Below are positions 22,961 to 35,700 of a stretch of 64,000 nt of DNA, piece after piece (position 1 is the stretch's first letter; each line of letters begins with the position of its first letter). The DNA comes from Scolanthus callimorphus. Its lineage: Eukaryota; Cnidaria; Anthozoa; Actiniaria; Edwardsiidae. The stretch covers positions 22,012,146 to 22,076,145 of the forward strand of contig CM066919.1 of assembly GCA_033964015.1 (NCBI GenBank). The letters are read 5' to 3'. Both the position numbers and the translations under genes were made by a program. Below the pieces are notes generated by a model. The model ran no database searches and had not been told where the DNA came from. It worked only from the letters and a program-made list of their open reading frames with translations.

Positions 22961-24165
22961 ATCCATTTCACGTCACAGTTTTTTCGATTCTTTTTATTTC
23001 TAAAGAACTAGTTTTCAGTGTTCTCAAATAATAATAACAAATTGATTCGCTCCTTTTGCAGCTAAAGCTGAATTAATGAATAAGCTGAATTACAGGTAGC
23101 TTACAATGAAAAAGCAATTAAATACTGACAGAACTGCAAAATATACTATGTCGCCATCGGACTGAAATATTAAACGGCAATGCAAATTATTGAAACTAAT
23201 TTCAATAAAAAATTAATGAAATTTATTATTGAAATTAATGTTTGAGGTCAATTTTCAAGTATGTCTATCAAAATCTAAGTTTGGCGAACAAATACCCGAC
23301 CATGGGAAGATAGTTGAATGGTTCCACGTAATACGTGTTTGTTTGAAACCGCACTACGTTTTGCTACGTCCTTTGTCCACATGAAGTCGGTGAGGTACTC
23401 ACCGAAAGGATTTGGAAACGCTTTGAAAGTGGACAGATTGAAACGAAAACGCATACTTGTGTATTATTTTTCTAAGAATTTTGGAGTACATTAGTGTGGA
23501 CAGTACCTCAAAAGGCAAACTCGTTCTCAGAATGACGGTGCTTTTGCTACTATACGGCGTTTTTTTGCTACTTATGGAGCGCGGATTAGGAGTGCGCGGT
23601 TAGTTCACCATAGACTTTCTCAAAGTCCTTTAAAAATGTTTCGTGCTTGGCTGGGTCAGCTCGCTTCGCTCGCTTCACCGACTCATCTCGGCTCGCTTCA
23701 CTCGCTTTGTAAGTATCCGGAGAGATCGACTTGTGCTTGTGTCCAAGCTCACTATTGAGACGCTAGTTTCTCACCGCTGCGTAATGCTGCTGAAAGTTGA
23801 GATTATGCCTACTCCGGGCCCTAAAGTATAGCCTTACTCATGCAGAAGCCAACAAGGTTACAGGATACATTCGCGGCCTTCTATTTGCGAAATTTTCGAA
23901 AATCACAGTTCTTCCTCATCGAGGCCTGATCTTTACTCTCTCGAAAAAAAATTCCTGAAATCTTAAAAGCAGCGTGAGAAATGTATAGAAAACTAGAAAT
24001 GCCCGAGAAATATGTCTTTCAATACAGGCGAGATAATCCTTTAATCCTATTGTGATATCTACTAGCTCGGTTCAGCGCACATCATTAGCATTTTCGCGTA
24101 ACATACGGGACATTTAGGTGACTGTTATGGTCCGCCATATTTTGTCACACATTGTTGTTCACTGG
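22960..24165. other. Intergenic DNA
   Basis: No gene is supported. Around 23340-23560 there is sequence rich in GTCCACA and GAAACG/CGTTTC, resembling a short foldback family also seen near 56320. Confidence 0.4.
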
Positions 24166-24170
24166 TTTAG

Positions 24171-24178
24171 TATATAAG
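24171..24178 (+). promoter_or_regulatory. TATA box
   Basis: TATATAAG lies 52 bp upstream of the ATG at 24223, a suitable distance for a short 5' UTR. Confidence 0.4.
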
Positions 24179-24222
24179 TGTCGTGTTGAAGCGATTTTTT
24201 TGAAAATTCTCTATTCTCAATC

Positions 24223-24561
24223 ATGGGGAAGCGAAAAAAGCTTAACCGCAGTCCTTGGGTCTCAAAGCCTGCGAAAGGAGTCAAAAAAGCCAAATCTTTA
24301 AGCTTTCAGGAGAACATGAAAGAACAACTCGCTCTGTCTGACAAAGGCTCGTGGTTCGATCAACCCAAATCCAAGGAGAATGCTGAAGAAGAAGAACAGC
24401 GGACAGAAGATCCACCAATTGCATCAAGTTCGAGAATAAAGATGTTTGAACTTGATAAAGAATCGTCTGAAAGCCAAAGCGATTTGTCTTTGTCGTTTTT
24501 CTCGGCGCGCGCCTTTGCTTTGGTTTTGCTTTTCCCTTTTCAAAGTTTGGGCACTTCTTAG
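24223..24561 (+). CDS. Possible single-exon basic protein, unknown
   Basis: A 112-residue open frame begins MGKRKKLNRSPWVSKPAKGV. It has a Lys/Arg-rich start that could be nuclear-localising, an acidic stretch (EEEEQ) near the middle, a Ser-rich part, and a hydrophobic C-terminal tail. A TATA box at 24171 and an AATAAA at about 24619 bracket it, which is the main reason for the call. No domain was recognised. It could be an exon of a longer gene or a chance frame. Confidence 0.38.
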   Translation: MGKRKKLNRSPWVSKPAKGVKKAKSLSFQENMKEQLALSDKGSWFDQPKSKENAEEEEQRTEDPPIASSSRIKMFELDKESSESQSDLSLSFFSARAFALVLLFPFQSLGTS

Positions 24562-24624
24562 AACTCGGTTTTGGACGCGGCTTAACCATACCGTTTGATT
24601 TCGAATTCCAAGACGATAATAAAT

Positions 24625-25530
24625 GTTCGCTTTGACAATTTAATACAAGAGACCGGAAAGAAGCCTCATTATCTATTCCGCGCGAAAAAGTATGTCCTTG
24701 CTGGCACACCGGGGTGCCTGCCGTGATTGGCTGGAAGTGAAGTGCGTGATGACAGATTCGTCACTAATCCCTCTTAAGTTTACACAACTTTAGAAGCCCA
24801 AAACTCGCCTCTAAGATTTCGCTAAATCTAGTGTATAAATGCTTTGATAGAGCAACAGGTTTTTAACGGAATGCTTTTAAATTTTGCCATGAGATAGATA
24901 AATGGTTGGGGAGCAAAAGTGTGCCGGGCTTTTGTGAATTTCGCAGTATTTCAAAAATTATTCATCACGATAGGGTCCCAGTTAACTATTAAACACAAGA
25001 TCAACTTGATCGTTCGATCATTCCTAAACAAAGCCTTCAATTGAAAAAGCCCGACACACTTTTCGAGACAACAATGTGCTGATTGATATTGCACAGTCAG
25101 ATTTGCCAAGCCTGTAAACTGCCGCGGCCTATCAAAGCGTTTATCAGGGGCGGTCGAAAACGCGGTTTTTGCTGTGCGCCGTAAATAATTTTCATGAAAC
25201 TGCTACAAAAGCTTAACAGCAGATAAATTTCACATTTTATCTTTAAAATGATGTATTGGTTATGGCGATGCGATGAATATTTGCGCCGCGACAAGGTTTT
25301 GAAAATGCACACCCAGCGAATGTATCCTGTAACAGGAGTCTTATGTACATTATTTTGGCTAAGGTTCACTTAGGCCTACGGCAAACGGCAAACTTCAGTC
25401 GCCCTTCTTCTGTCAAACTTTTCCTTTTTCAAAGGATCCTCGTGTTTGCAGGTCCTCAGTGTCGGTCCCATTCAAATGGCTCAGTAAAAGACAAATTAAC
25501 TCGTACCGGCTCTGGCCGGTACCGATGTCA
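24625..25530. other. Intergenic DNA
   Basis: No gene or repeat supported by a second copy in the window was seen here. Confidence 0.4.
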
Positions 25531-26470
25531 TTAAGACAACCCATATAGCTGTTGTTTAGTCAGATTTTCCCCAAAAGCACAAGTAATGAACACGAAAGAA
25601 AGATTGAATGAGAAAGATTGGAACTCCTTTTTTAAATCTATTGAACATCTTGTTCATCGAACTAGTACTGCACCAGTAGTATAGGATGACTGTGTTGGAC
25701 GTGATTTTGTCATAGCAAGAAATTCCTGCAGGAATGTCATCCACGACTTTACAGCGCGGTATAGTACCATTTAAATATATGAATGAGCACAACCGATTAA
25801 TCATAAACATAGAACAATGATTTATCATCAATTTACCTTAGACCCTCTAATGGTTGTTCGTCCCTGTCCCGAATGATTCTTCTCGTTGTTTGGATGTTTG
25901 CTATTATCTCTTTCGTTGTTGTGCTCCCCGACGTTTCCTCGGACTTGGGCTTCTTTGAGATGATTGGTGTTCAAAGTTTTGCACTCAGTTAAGGCTGAAA
26001 AAATATCACACTTCAAGGATGTGGATTCCCTTGAATTCTTAATTCTTCTGTTCTTTGAATACAAGTGTTCAAAAACAGAACCCACTCTTTTTACAGAAAT
26101 AGCACACTGACCCGCAAGTCTTCATCATGAACAAGAGATGACTAACGCACTATCAAAATAGTAGGTTTTACAATATATGACTTCTTATATGGAGTGTCTT
26201 TGTTTCTAGATCCAAAGTCAAAATTCTCTCAACTGCTTTCCTAAAGTACTGCAAAAAACTCACAAACAATTATAATGCCGAATAATATAAAGTTTGTTTG
26301 TTAGTTTACGTTAAATCAGTTTATGTCTAACTCCAAGCCTGATTTATACCTCCAATTGTCCTTCGTGTAATAGTGCGACTTGCGAGCAGCGATGACAATC
26401 AAATACGTGAAAGCCAAACAACGGTAAGTGAACAAGATTAACTAAAAATACCTACTGTTTTTGAAATAGC
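25530..26470 (-). pseudogene. Duplicated gene-like unit, copy 1
   Basis: Aligned block by block with 27400-28310. On the minus strand both copies keep an acceptor CAG before GAATTTCTTGCTATGA, a donor AAG before GTAAATTGATG, and a Lys/Arg-rich stretch (CGAGGAAACGTC onward). Small indels put the copies in different frames, and copy 2 has an in-frame stop where this copy has an open block (YFRKAVERILTLDLE). I do not recognise the product. A decaying duplicated gene is the best reading; a non-coding repeat is the alternative. Confidence 0.35.
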
Positions 26471-26649
26471 TTGATAGCACACGGAAATACTCCAAATTTG
26501 TACTTATCTAGCAAACTTAGAGGACTATTTTGCTTATTTATTGTGAATTTGACTGTATTGGGCGCGTCTGCGCAACAAATAATTTAAGCCAATCAGAAAA
26601 GACCGAGTACGCAGCACATAGAAAATAGATTTTCTTTCGCTTTATTCGG

Positions 26650-26835
26650 CGAAGAAAATTGTTTAAATGGCATTAATGATTTATTAATAGTTAATAAAAA
26701 GATCATACTTGTTTTTTAATCTTCAACAGCATTCAAATGATATATATAATACATTCCCTAGCTTGAAAAGGAAACGACATGGCGACTTTGGCAAAAGACC
26801 CCTTGTGCTTGAACCTTTCTAAAAGGTGGCTATAT
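26650..26835. mobile_element. Partial copy of the element A/B family
   Basis: Contains the arm sequence GATTTATTAATAGTTAATAA, then ATGATATATATAATACAT, and finishes near GGCAAAAGACCCCTTG as the other copies do. Only one arm is present. Confidence 0.55.
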
Positions 26836-26904
26836 TATTCTGCCAATATATTGAATATCAACAAGATTTAAATTTTTAATTTCGACTCGTTTACAAAGAC
26901 CAAA

Positions 26905-27105
26905 TCGGCTAACGGTATTTACATCTTGTTGCCACCAATTCAGATCATGTGATGATTCCTTTGGGTGGTTACAATTGTCCAATTTTTCTCACTCGACCGA
27001 GTGTACGACTAGAACTAACAAAAGTATCCACCCAAAGGAATCATCACATGATCTGTATGGGGTGGCAACAAGATGTAAACACCATTACCGTCTATTGGTT
27101 TTGTT
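26905..27105. mobile_element. Foldback element
   Basis: Arms of about 70 bp at 26910-26978 and 27030-27098 are inverted copies, including TTACATCTTGTTGCCACC and ATCATGTGATGATTCCTTTG. The loop is about 50 bp. Flanks share ACGGTA/TACCGT, which may belong to the arms. Confidence 0.65.
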
Positions 27106-27399
27106 TTAAAGCTCAAAACTCCCTGACAATAAACCTCGTGCGATACGTTCATTCCGCGTGCCCGACAAAAGCGTTACGTAACAATCTTGTCATTCTTATT
27201 CGTTGTAGAAGTGAGACTCATGTAAACACAGCAGTATCTCGGGCCTGTCTCAAGCAGTGTTTAGTACACTCAGACCAAAACAAAAATATATCGAATTCAA
27301 AATAAACGTCTAGATACGTCTCGGAGGTCGCATGCAAACAACAGGAAGTTTTCAGACCCTAAAGCTCGTCCCGGCTCTAGATGGTACCAGCTTGTTTCA

Positions 27400-28310
27400 G
27401 ACACAGTCAGATTTCCTCAAAAACACAAGCAATCAACACGAATGGAAGAAGATTTAACGAACATTGCATTCTTAAAAACTCCATTCTTAAATCTATTGAT
27501 TCTTTGGAACAGTTGATCAAAGTACTAAACCAGTAGTGTAGGGCGAATGATTTGGACGTTGTTTTTTTCATAGCAAGAAATTCCTGATAACTGTCATTTG
27601 CAACTTTATAATGCGCTATAGTACCATTTAAAGACATGATTGAGACCAACGATGAAACATCAATGATTTATCATCAATTTACCTTAGAAACTCTAATGAT
27701 TCTTCGTCTCTGATACTGTTGATTCCTCTCGTTGTTTGAATGTTTGCTCTATCGTTTTCTTTGTTGTGCTGCAAGACGTTTCCTCGGACTTGGGCTCTTT
27801 TGAGATCCTTGAAGATGACTGGTGTTCAAAATTATCATGCACCCAGTAAATGCTGCAAAAGATCACTTGAAGAATGTGGATTCCCTTGGATTTCTTATTC
27901 AGCTTTTTGCAAATCAAAAAGCATTGAATATATAGAACCAATAACAGCTGAAATAGCACGGTGACCCACCACTCTAGAGCATGAACAACAGATTAGCACT
28001 TTAAACGCAATATCAAAACCGCCGTTATTATTATAATATGTAAGATATGACTTTATATAGAGTACCTTTGTTGCTTTTCTAGATCCAAAGTCAAAATCTT
28101 CTAAACTGTTTTCCTGAAGTCCTTCGAAAAATTAGCAATGGTGCTACCCAGATGCGGAATAAAGTTTCTTCGTTAAAGTTAAATCAGTTTCTGTCAAACT
28201 CCCACGCAAATTTACCTTCAAATATTCTTCTAATAATAGTGGGCACTTGTTTTCCAAGTGAGCAGGATAAACTAAAAATACTTACTGTAAGATCGTTTTT
28301 GAAATAGCGG
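27400..28310 (-). pseudogene. Duplicated gene-like unit, copy 2
   Basis: Second copy of the unit at 25530-26470, about 1.9 kb away and in the same orientation. It keeps the splice-like sites noted there. In one frame it reads SPSPRKRLAAQQRKR and then stops; copy 1 stops at the aligned place in that frame after AQQRKR. Reading frames elsewhere are shifted by single-base and 10-base differences. Confidence 0.35.
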
Positions 28311-29090
28311 AAGGATTTTCACTTACAGTGTCGACAGTCAAACACTCTCTCTTTTCTTCTACAATAAATATTTTACGCGTTTGGGATTCTTATTGTTATT
28401 CACGCCACCAATCCAGAAGAACCCTCCTGTTCGTTTTGACCCTCGCACAAAAAAACCCTGTCATCTCCTTCTAAATCGATACTTCTTTTAGTGTCGGGAG
28501 GAAGAACATTTTTGTCACGGAATCATTAGAGTCCGCCACTAAACTCTGACCAAAATCAAACTGCACAGCTAGCTTAAGACATCGCACCCGGGATCTTTAA
28601 GAGTAAGTTTGAAACTAGTAACATTAATGTCGAATTAATGTGAAAAAAACATTAAACTAAATGCAGAAAAACAACAGCCTCAATCAACAGTCAACAGTCT
28701 TTCCGTAATATAACAGATATAACTTTGCAGCAGGAGTGTTTCATGTCAGCACCCGAAGTCATGGAACAATATAAGCATGAATATTGTGCTTTTATTTGTC
28801 TAAAATGGACGTTATACAAAATTTCTTAGAAATACATTTCCCCAGAATAAAAATGGTAAATGTATGTGACCCTATAATCCAGCTACAGGATCATAAAACG
28901 AGGACCACATTGAGCTCCTTCTCGCTCTATAAAATATACAGATCTAACTGTAGCTTGGCGATGCAAATTTGAAAGCTTGCAAATTACGCAAAATTAATGC
29001 AACAGCTGAGTCTGACCTAAAATGGATGATACAGCTATGTCAGTTGGCTTTTAGCAGTTGGGTATTCCTGCGTTGTCAATCAAGATGTGT
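28310..29090. other. Intergenic DNA
   Basis: I see no gene and no repeat with a second copy here. Confidence 0.4.
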
Positions 29091-29180
29091 TAGCAAATCA
29101 GGTCATTGCCTAGTGCAGTGAGTTAGCTTCTGGGAAGCCAGGCTACTGCACTATGCGAACCTGGGCAAGATCCGATTGGC
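29090..29180. repeat. Palindromic repeat with TAGTGCAGT core, copy 1
   Basis: GCCTAGTGCAGTGAGTTAGC faces CTACTGCACTATGCGAACC. Related foldbacks with the same GCCTAGTGCAGTC/GACTGCACTAGGC core lie at 34225-34325 and 52185-52268, with half-sites near 36480 and 36815. It is a short foldback family, about 90 bp long. Confidence 0.55.
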
Positions 29181-29267
29181 TAACATTAACAGGGTTCGTA
29201 TTGATAGATACAACTCAGAAAAACCCAACTGCTGAACTCATGACACCTGACTAAACACAGGGAATTT

Positions 29268-29448
29268 CTGCAGAAACCCATCAATGGGAAAAGCTGAATT
29301 TCCCATGATAGAAGAAATGGGAAGTGTTCGGATTTCCCATGGCTATATACGTGAATTCAGAACACTTCCCATGCGTGTGCCTTGGGGAATTCAGCTTTTC
29401 CCATGGATGGGTTCTACAGAAATTCCCTGGGTCACGTACCTAAAACAG
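29268..29448. mobile_element. Foldback MITE with CAGGGAATTTCTG ends
   Basis: The ends read CAGGGAATTTCTGCAGAA and its near reverse complement, followed inward by CCCATC and GGAAAAGCTGAATT. A related partial copy is at 50935-51055 and a decayed one near 53750-53805. No clear target duplication. Confidence 0.6.
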
Positions 29449-29449
29449 C

Positions 29450-31655
29450 TTTAATATCCTCAGCAAACTTTCCTTTACAAAAATGGAGATATTTTATCTT
29501 TTATTAAAAACGTTTTTATCACAATATCCCCTATATGCGATGTCTCAAAGGTAGGCTGTCCTCGCAACCTCGGTTCCAGTGTCTTCTGGGAAAAATCCAG
29601 ACAAGAAAAGCCTGGTTAACCGCCGACAGAGCAGTGAAATCATTTTTTGCAGACTTTTTAACAGTTTTTATAGGCCCATAAGCACCCAAGCCACATTGTA
29701 GGCACACAAGAATAAAGAAGTTGAAAATTCGATGCAAATTTTCAGTTTCAACTTGTGAAAAAATCCGTAAGATATTGGTATCATTGTCTTCACCAATTAG
29801 CTCGCCATCTTGCATTTTACTCAAAATGACCGGAATTGAGGTTAGTCCTGCAAAATTACAAATAACCTGTCGCTTTGATCCCAATAAGAAAACACGACTT
29901 CGTCTGTTTGTCATTTGTAGCAAATAAACGCTCCAGTCTCGACTAGTCGGTGTAGATGTCCATCCTCGAACCCCGAGCTCCCCGGCGGCTCGTCACCTCG
30001 CGGGCGAAGCTCTAGTGAGAGCCACTGACGCATGCGCGAGATTTGATACAGAGGGAATGAACTTTCTGCGCATGCCCCAATGTCCAAACTCAACCAATGA
30101 CCATAGGGCCTCAATTGGCTGTCACCAGAGCCTCCCCGCGAGGTGTAGTACCTGGACGGAGCTCTGGATATGAGAGAGAATAGTAGAAGTAAGTGTCGAG
30201 TCCAAATGGTGGTAGTGATCCATTGTAATTCGTCTGTCAGTCTTGTTCGTTGCGTTCCCCAACAGATTGTCAAGAGCGTCGTCGAGTTTGTCAGTCAGAT
30301 GTCAGATCTATAGAATCAGATAAAAAACGATAGTCAGCAATTATTTTGATTTTAATTTTATTAGCAAAAACTCCAACATTTAACTCTCTTTGAACAGAAA
30401 GGTTGATGTCATGGCAACGCACCTACGTTTGCATAAATTATCATAATTATCTGCGAACTCTGCGCCCACTATTTATTATGTTTTCAAAGCGTCTCCTGAA
30501 TCAAACATATAAGCAACTCGATAGCTTTTGCAAAACCTCTGAATGATGTTGTAGTTGCTAAGTGTTGCTAGTTGTACGAAAACGGTAAACACTTGAACGA
30601 CCTGTGACATTTGAGGTGTTTTAATTTGGAAAAGGCAAAAAGAAAGCCTTAGCTGAGTAAATCTGCATGTCAACTTATGAAATGGTGCTTCACTGAGCGT
30701 GTTAATTTAAATTATTGACTAACAATTCCAATCCCGTACTTGGGACATCGAAAACTTTCCTTCGACCAAAACCAAACATTCCAAAATTTGCATATCATTT
30801 TCAGTTAAGGTTGTTTACTCACTGAAGGAAAAGCTAGCGCATGCGCACTACAGCAGGTCACGTGACATCCGGGAATGCACATGTCATAGCAAGACGGGTT
30901 GCAGCCGTCTGGGAGCCTGGGTATGTGGACGCGCGAGACTGGAACCGGGATGTAACCTGGCGGTCGATAGAATGTGTTGCTGCGTCGCTCTAGAGAGAAT
31001 TAGACACCAAACAACGCATGCCCGGGTCATACAACGGGTATGCATGCAGCTAGACTAGAAACGACAGGGGAAGGGTAGGGGTACTGATGGTCTGAAACTT
31101 AAAGGGAGCCTGTCACGATACGCGCATGCTCCAGGAGCGATCACTGAATTATCAGCAACACTAATAAGACAATACTATTAGATAACTATTTAAGAATATG
31201 TAAAGCTAAAAAGCATGGTCGGATGGATTGAGAAGTAGCGAGATTATATACGATTTGTTTTCGAGTTTTTTAGCCTTCGCTGGCCATCGTTACGGGACGA
31301 TACTTCTTTGATTTAAGAGATGCGCAGAAGAGATGCACAGAACAGCTGCGCAGTTGCGTGACAGCCTCCCTTTGACGATTGGCCATTGGCTCGATTGGTC
31401 TCTTGGACTGTACACAGCATCTCAGCAAAACTGATCCAAGTGTTGAGAAGTCCCGCAAAGAGAAACAGAGAGTTCCCAAATTTGCAATCTCAACACAGTA
31501 AATGCAAGGACCATTTGCACCAGTTGTTTGGCGAAGTTAAATGACGACTTTTGTTTCGCTAACCTCGTCAGTGGCTTTGACCAATTCAAACTCAAACTGA
31601 TAACTAGTATCTTCAGTTGCTAAACTAGATTCTACTATAAAAAATAAATTCTAGC
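29450..31655. other. Intergenic DNA with CpG-rich patches
   Basis: No gene is supported. Two GC-richer patches (about 29930-30150 and 30830-31030) contain NRF1-like sites (GCGCATGCGCA near 30838, CGCATGCGCGAG near 30028) and a CACGTGAC E-box near 30857. These could mark a promoter whose transcript I could not find. A minus-strand frame at 29531-29923 has no recognisable domain. Confidence 0.35.
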
Positions 31656-31657
31656 TA

Positions 31658-32098
31658 CCGTAAAATTCTGGAAATAGGCATTTAGGCATAGGGAAGGGCC
31701 GTGATGTGTGTGGAATGGGGAAGTGGATCAATTAATGGAAGTCTTTTTGCGTTGCTTAATCTTTGTGAATAGCTATGTGTATTTCTTTTTGGCATTTGGT
31801 AGGTTATTTCTCCCTTTCAATTCGGCGCAGGAAAAGAATAAAAAAATCTTAAATCTTATCTGAAATGTTTTCATTGAGAGCAACTCAACGGCTAACGCTT
31901 TTGTTTTATATTGGTCAATACTTAGACGCACTTATTGTCCTGCTTGTCTTTAGTGTAGTTTCCTTTCAAGAATGTTAAGGAAGTTCCAAGACAGTTTCCA
32001 CATTCCTATATTTAGGGGTCTCATAATTGGGTTTCAAAATAGGGGCGTATTGGCAAGCATGGGCGCACGCCGGGTCGCATATTTTCGGAATTTTACGG
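31658..32098. mobile_element. Mariner-like MITE, 441 bp, TA duplication
   Basis: Starts CCGTAAAATTC and ends GAATTTTACGG, with TA on both sides (31656-31657 and 32099-32100). The interior has no open frame resembling a transposase. Confidence 0.65.
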
Positions 32099-32732
32099 TA
32101 TGCTGTAATTAGGATTACGCCTCATTTATCCCTTTGCACTATGTTTGCCTTTGGAACTGCGAGCTTTCCCTATTTTTCCTTTTTTGGTTCCTTTCAAACC
32201 TGTTTTCTGACAGAATCCCCAAGATTTGTCCTCGTCGAAATTAGGAGTCGTTGCGCACCACAGGTTTCCCGTCTGAGAGTGCGTGATACACTTGTCGTAG
32301 ACCGTGTCTTTGTAGATGAATGGAAGTGAGCAACACTTGCCGGGCGATGCCGCGTTGCCGCCATATGTCTCTAGACAGTTTCGCTCTAGAATTCAAAATC
32401 CAGTCACAAATAAGAGCCTAGTATATATCTCAATTATTGGAGTTGTTCCGCGTAGGAGCCTTAGAGATACAAATGAGGCGAGCCTTTTGTTTCCAGTTGA
32501 CCAGAATCAATTGGGCTTGTGTCCAGCGCTTGCGCTTTCATTCGTGTGTAAACCGAGCCCTGAAGTCCGGTTTACACTTTGTTAATGCATTCGTCGCGGT
32601 AAACTCATAGCCGACTATAGCAGCTCAACCTATCAGAATGCAGCATTGAATAAAGACCACTAGTAAGATTTGACTAAAAAAGGATATTCAATACGCCATA
32701 TTATTTATGCAGTTTTTATATATATGGCTTAC

Positions 32733-35700
32733 TTTTGCAGGGTGGTTGAATACACGCCCTTGTCTCCATAGTCGGCCCCATGCACGCTCGGCCAGGTATG
32801 CATGCGCGCGTCCTGGTCTGAGCTCCTTTTCCACAGCTTGTGCTGCAGGGCCCAAACGCCATCCACTGACCGAATCCACTCTGCGGATTTGGCCTGGCTT
32901 GCATGTTGGGATTAAATGCGTTAGAGGTTTTGTCTACACCTTTTAGATAGTTTTCAATCGCTAAAAAAGAAAAAAAAGAAATATGTTGATATTGGGCGTT
33001 CGAACTTTGCTCCTTGCCCTCAAGTAGATCCCTTGGTGTCCCTTGGTTGTCTTAGCGCGTCACTACATAATAGTGCGTTAATCGTATCACTTGACGCAGT
33101 TGACGCAACCAGTTTTCAGTTACCGTGGTCGTGGTTACCGTGGTACCGTGGTCGTGGTTACCGTGGTACCGTGGTCGTGGTTACCGTGGTCGCCGCGCGT
33201 ACATGCGTGTCACTATTGTTGCACAATATTGTTTAGTAATAATCATAGCATTGCAACAATATTGTTACTATAATATGTACACTTGTCTCCACTGGTTCGC
33301 GCCTCTTTCTCAACACCTTGTCGTTTGTTGTAGAGTATACTTAGAAACGTTTGCTGTGCGGCGGAGCGCAGCTTAAAACAAAGTTCTCTGTCTCTACTCT
33401 TTGTGTGGCTCGTGGGTTCAGAGCATGATCAGTTCAGTGATCAAGACTATCTAATAGGAGGATCTTGTGTTTACATTTTTAACTCATTAGCATAAGCAAT
33501 GTTCAGAGTCAGACTGTTGGAGGAGGCTATACAATGACGAGTTCTGAATATCAATATAATATGGCGCTGCGCTTCGCTCGGGCTAAAATGAGCCTGAGTC
33601 GGGCCCTGCAAAACATATTTAAGCCCAAGAACATAAACTATGTTACTATGTTACTATTATTATAACTTGGAGAGTACAAACGAGAATTTATGGTGACCAT
33701 CATACCGCCGATTGACTCGCGCAGGCTCTAATATATTAGAGCCCGCCAAAATGTTCATTAGAGCCCGAATAATACGCCACAATGCTCGCTAAAGTTATAA
33801 TAATAGAGGGCAGTGAATGGAGGATTGATTTATTAGATAAGTTGATATCTCGAACGGTAATTGCGCGGTGCGATGTTGCCTATCGACCCCGCTCAAAGCT
33901 TGCCCCTACCTTGATTAGAAAACTGGTTATGTCTGGCCAGGAATATATTCCTGTAAGGTAGATCACATGGGCCAGGTACAACCGTCACCACGTTGTTGTT
34001 ATTCAGCAACACATCTTCCTGGTCGTCAAGGTCTTGCGCATAGAAAATAACTTTACGGTTTCTACGCGCATGCTTGAAGATCGTCTTCAGTTTGAAGGTC
34101 TCGGCTGTTACTAAGTAACCTGCCATCTTCATACTGGAAACTATTTTCACCGGCTTCCTTAACTTGTTGAAGAACTTGATGCTGATACATTTATCTATGA
34201 ATCACACAGAGCAAATCAGATTCTTGGCCTGTTTCGCCTAGTGCAGTCGCCTGTCTTTCCGTTTGCGACGTTGCCTGGTTTTAGTTAAGAGGAAAGCCAG
34301 TTTGACTGCACTAGGCAAAACAGGGCAAGAGTATCATAGTTTGATTGGCGGGCTGTAAACAGTCTCAAGTCGTTGCCTTTTCATATCAAGAAAGTGCTGT
34401 CGTTTTTCACGAATCCGCGCGACGGGCTGCCTGTGGTTTTTAAATCTAATCCCTACGTGGTCTTTGAGGCGAGAAAACAACAATATGGCGACCAAGAGAA
34501 CGATGCTACTCGAACATCTGCAAGTTCTTTTCTGCAAGTTTTTTTTCTTTTTCGTAAGTTCTTTGTAGTTGTTGTTTTTTTCCGTTAATATATGATGAAA
34601 AACACTTACAGACCTACCAAATAAGGGGATCTCTTACTAAGGAAGTCTTGTAACATCAGCAAGTCTGCTGTTTTTTGGCGAAAGTTTCTTGATATGATCA
34701 GCCAAACAAGTCCGAGAAAGTCAGAGAAATCACCCAACGTGATGACACAACGAGTAGTTCATAAAACAGAAGCATGAAAAATAATGATTGACGCACGTAC
34801 CTAATTTCCCGTATGTAGCTGTTTTAGGATCAATCGGTCTAGGCTCCTTGGGATGGTGATAAGATAATGCCACTCCCGACCCTACCCCACTAGGGTACGT
34901 CGCCGCTGAGCCAATTTTATTGACGCGGTTAGCGTAGCCCGACGCAGCAGAACCAGCATAGTTACCGCTCAGTGCATTTAGCGTAGGTTTGAGTCCCGGG
35001 TTCGGAGTCTGAACCAAGCTTTGTTGCTTAGTAACCGCAGGCCTGCGTGATAATGCGTTTACACCTGCATTGGCTTTCGCTGGAGGAATCGCAACACTCA
35101 TTTGTCCATTATAAGATGGCATAGCCGTTCCTGGCCGGCTATAGGGCATAGGTTTAGGGCTTTGAAGATTTCCCGTGCCCGAAACTCTGACTGGTTGTTT
35201 ATTCATAGGTTTCAAAGGAGGAGGTACCTTGGGTGCTAGGGGAGCCCTGTTAAGCCCCTGGTACCTTTGCTGCTGGTAGCGCGTAGCACCTAGCTTAGCA
35301 TTTGCTGTAAAACGTGTCTGGGGCATCGGTCGTGCCCAGTTCCCCGCAGCATTTTTGTATGGCATTAATGCTTTTTGTCTATTGTACATTTGTCCATTGC
35401 GCATGCGCTGTTGATACCGCTGACCACCTTGCAAATACTGTTGTCCTCCTTTTGGTTGAATGTAAGCCGTCTGTGAAGCCACGTACGCCTCCTTATTGTA
35501 CAAGCTCATCTTGTTTAGCTTGTTCACTGGGATAAAAGGCTTCTTGGCACCCGGCCATGCGAAACCCAACTGCGTTTTCACTTGTGGTGCTAGCGGCGCA
35601 GGAACTATTGAGGGGGATTTCAAAGGAGCTTTTGCTCCGCCAGCTTTATTTTGAGCTAGCTGATTCGTCAAACTTTGAACGCCAGGTTTTTGTACAACAA

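Noticed and set aside
29531..29923. Minus-strand frame of 130 residues
   Set aside because: No recognisable domain, no flanking splice sites that join to anything, and no second copy to test frame conservation.
31270..31495. Possible last exon of the AbfB-TSP1 gene
   Set aside because: A phase-compatible frame exists after an AG near 31490, but the polypyrimidine tract is poor and the peptide has no recognisable feature.
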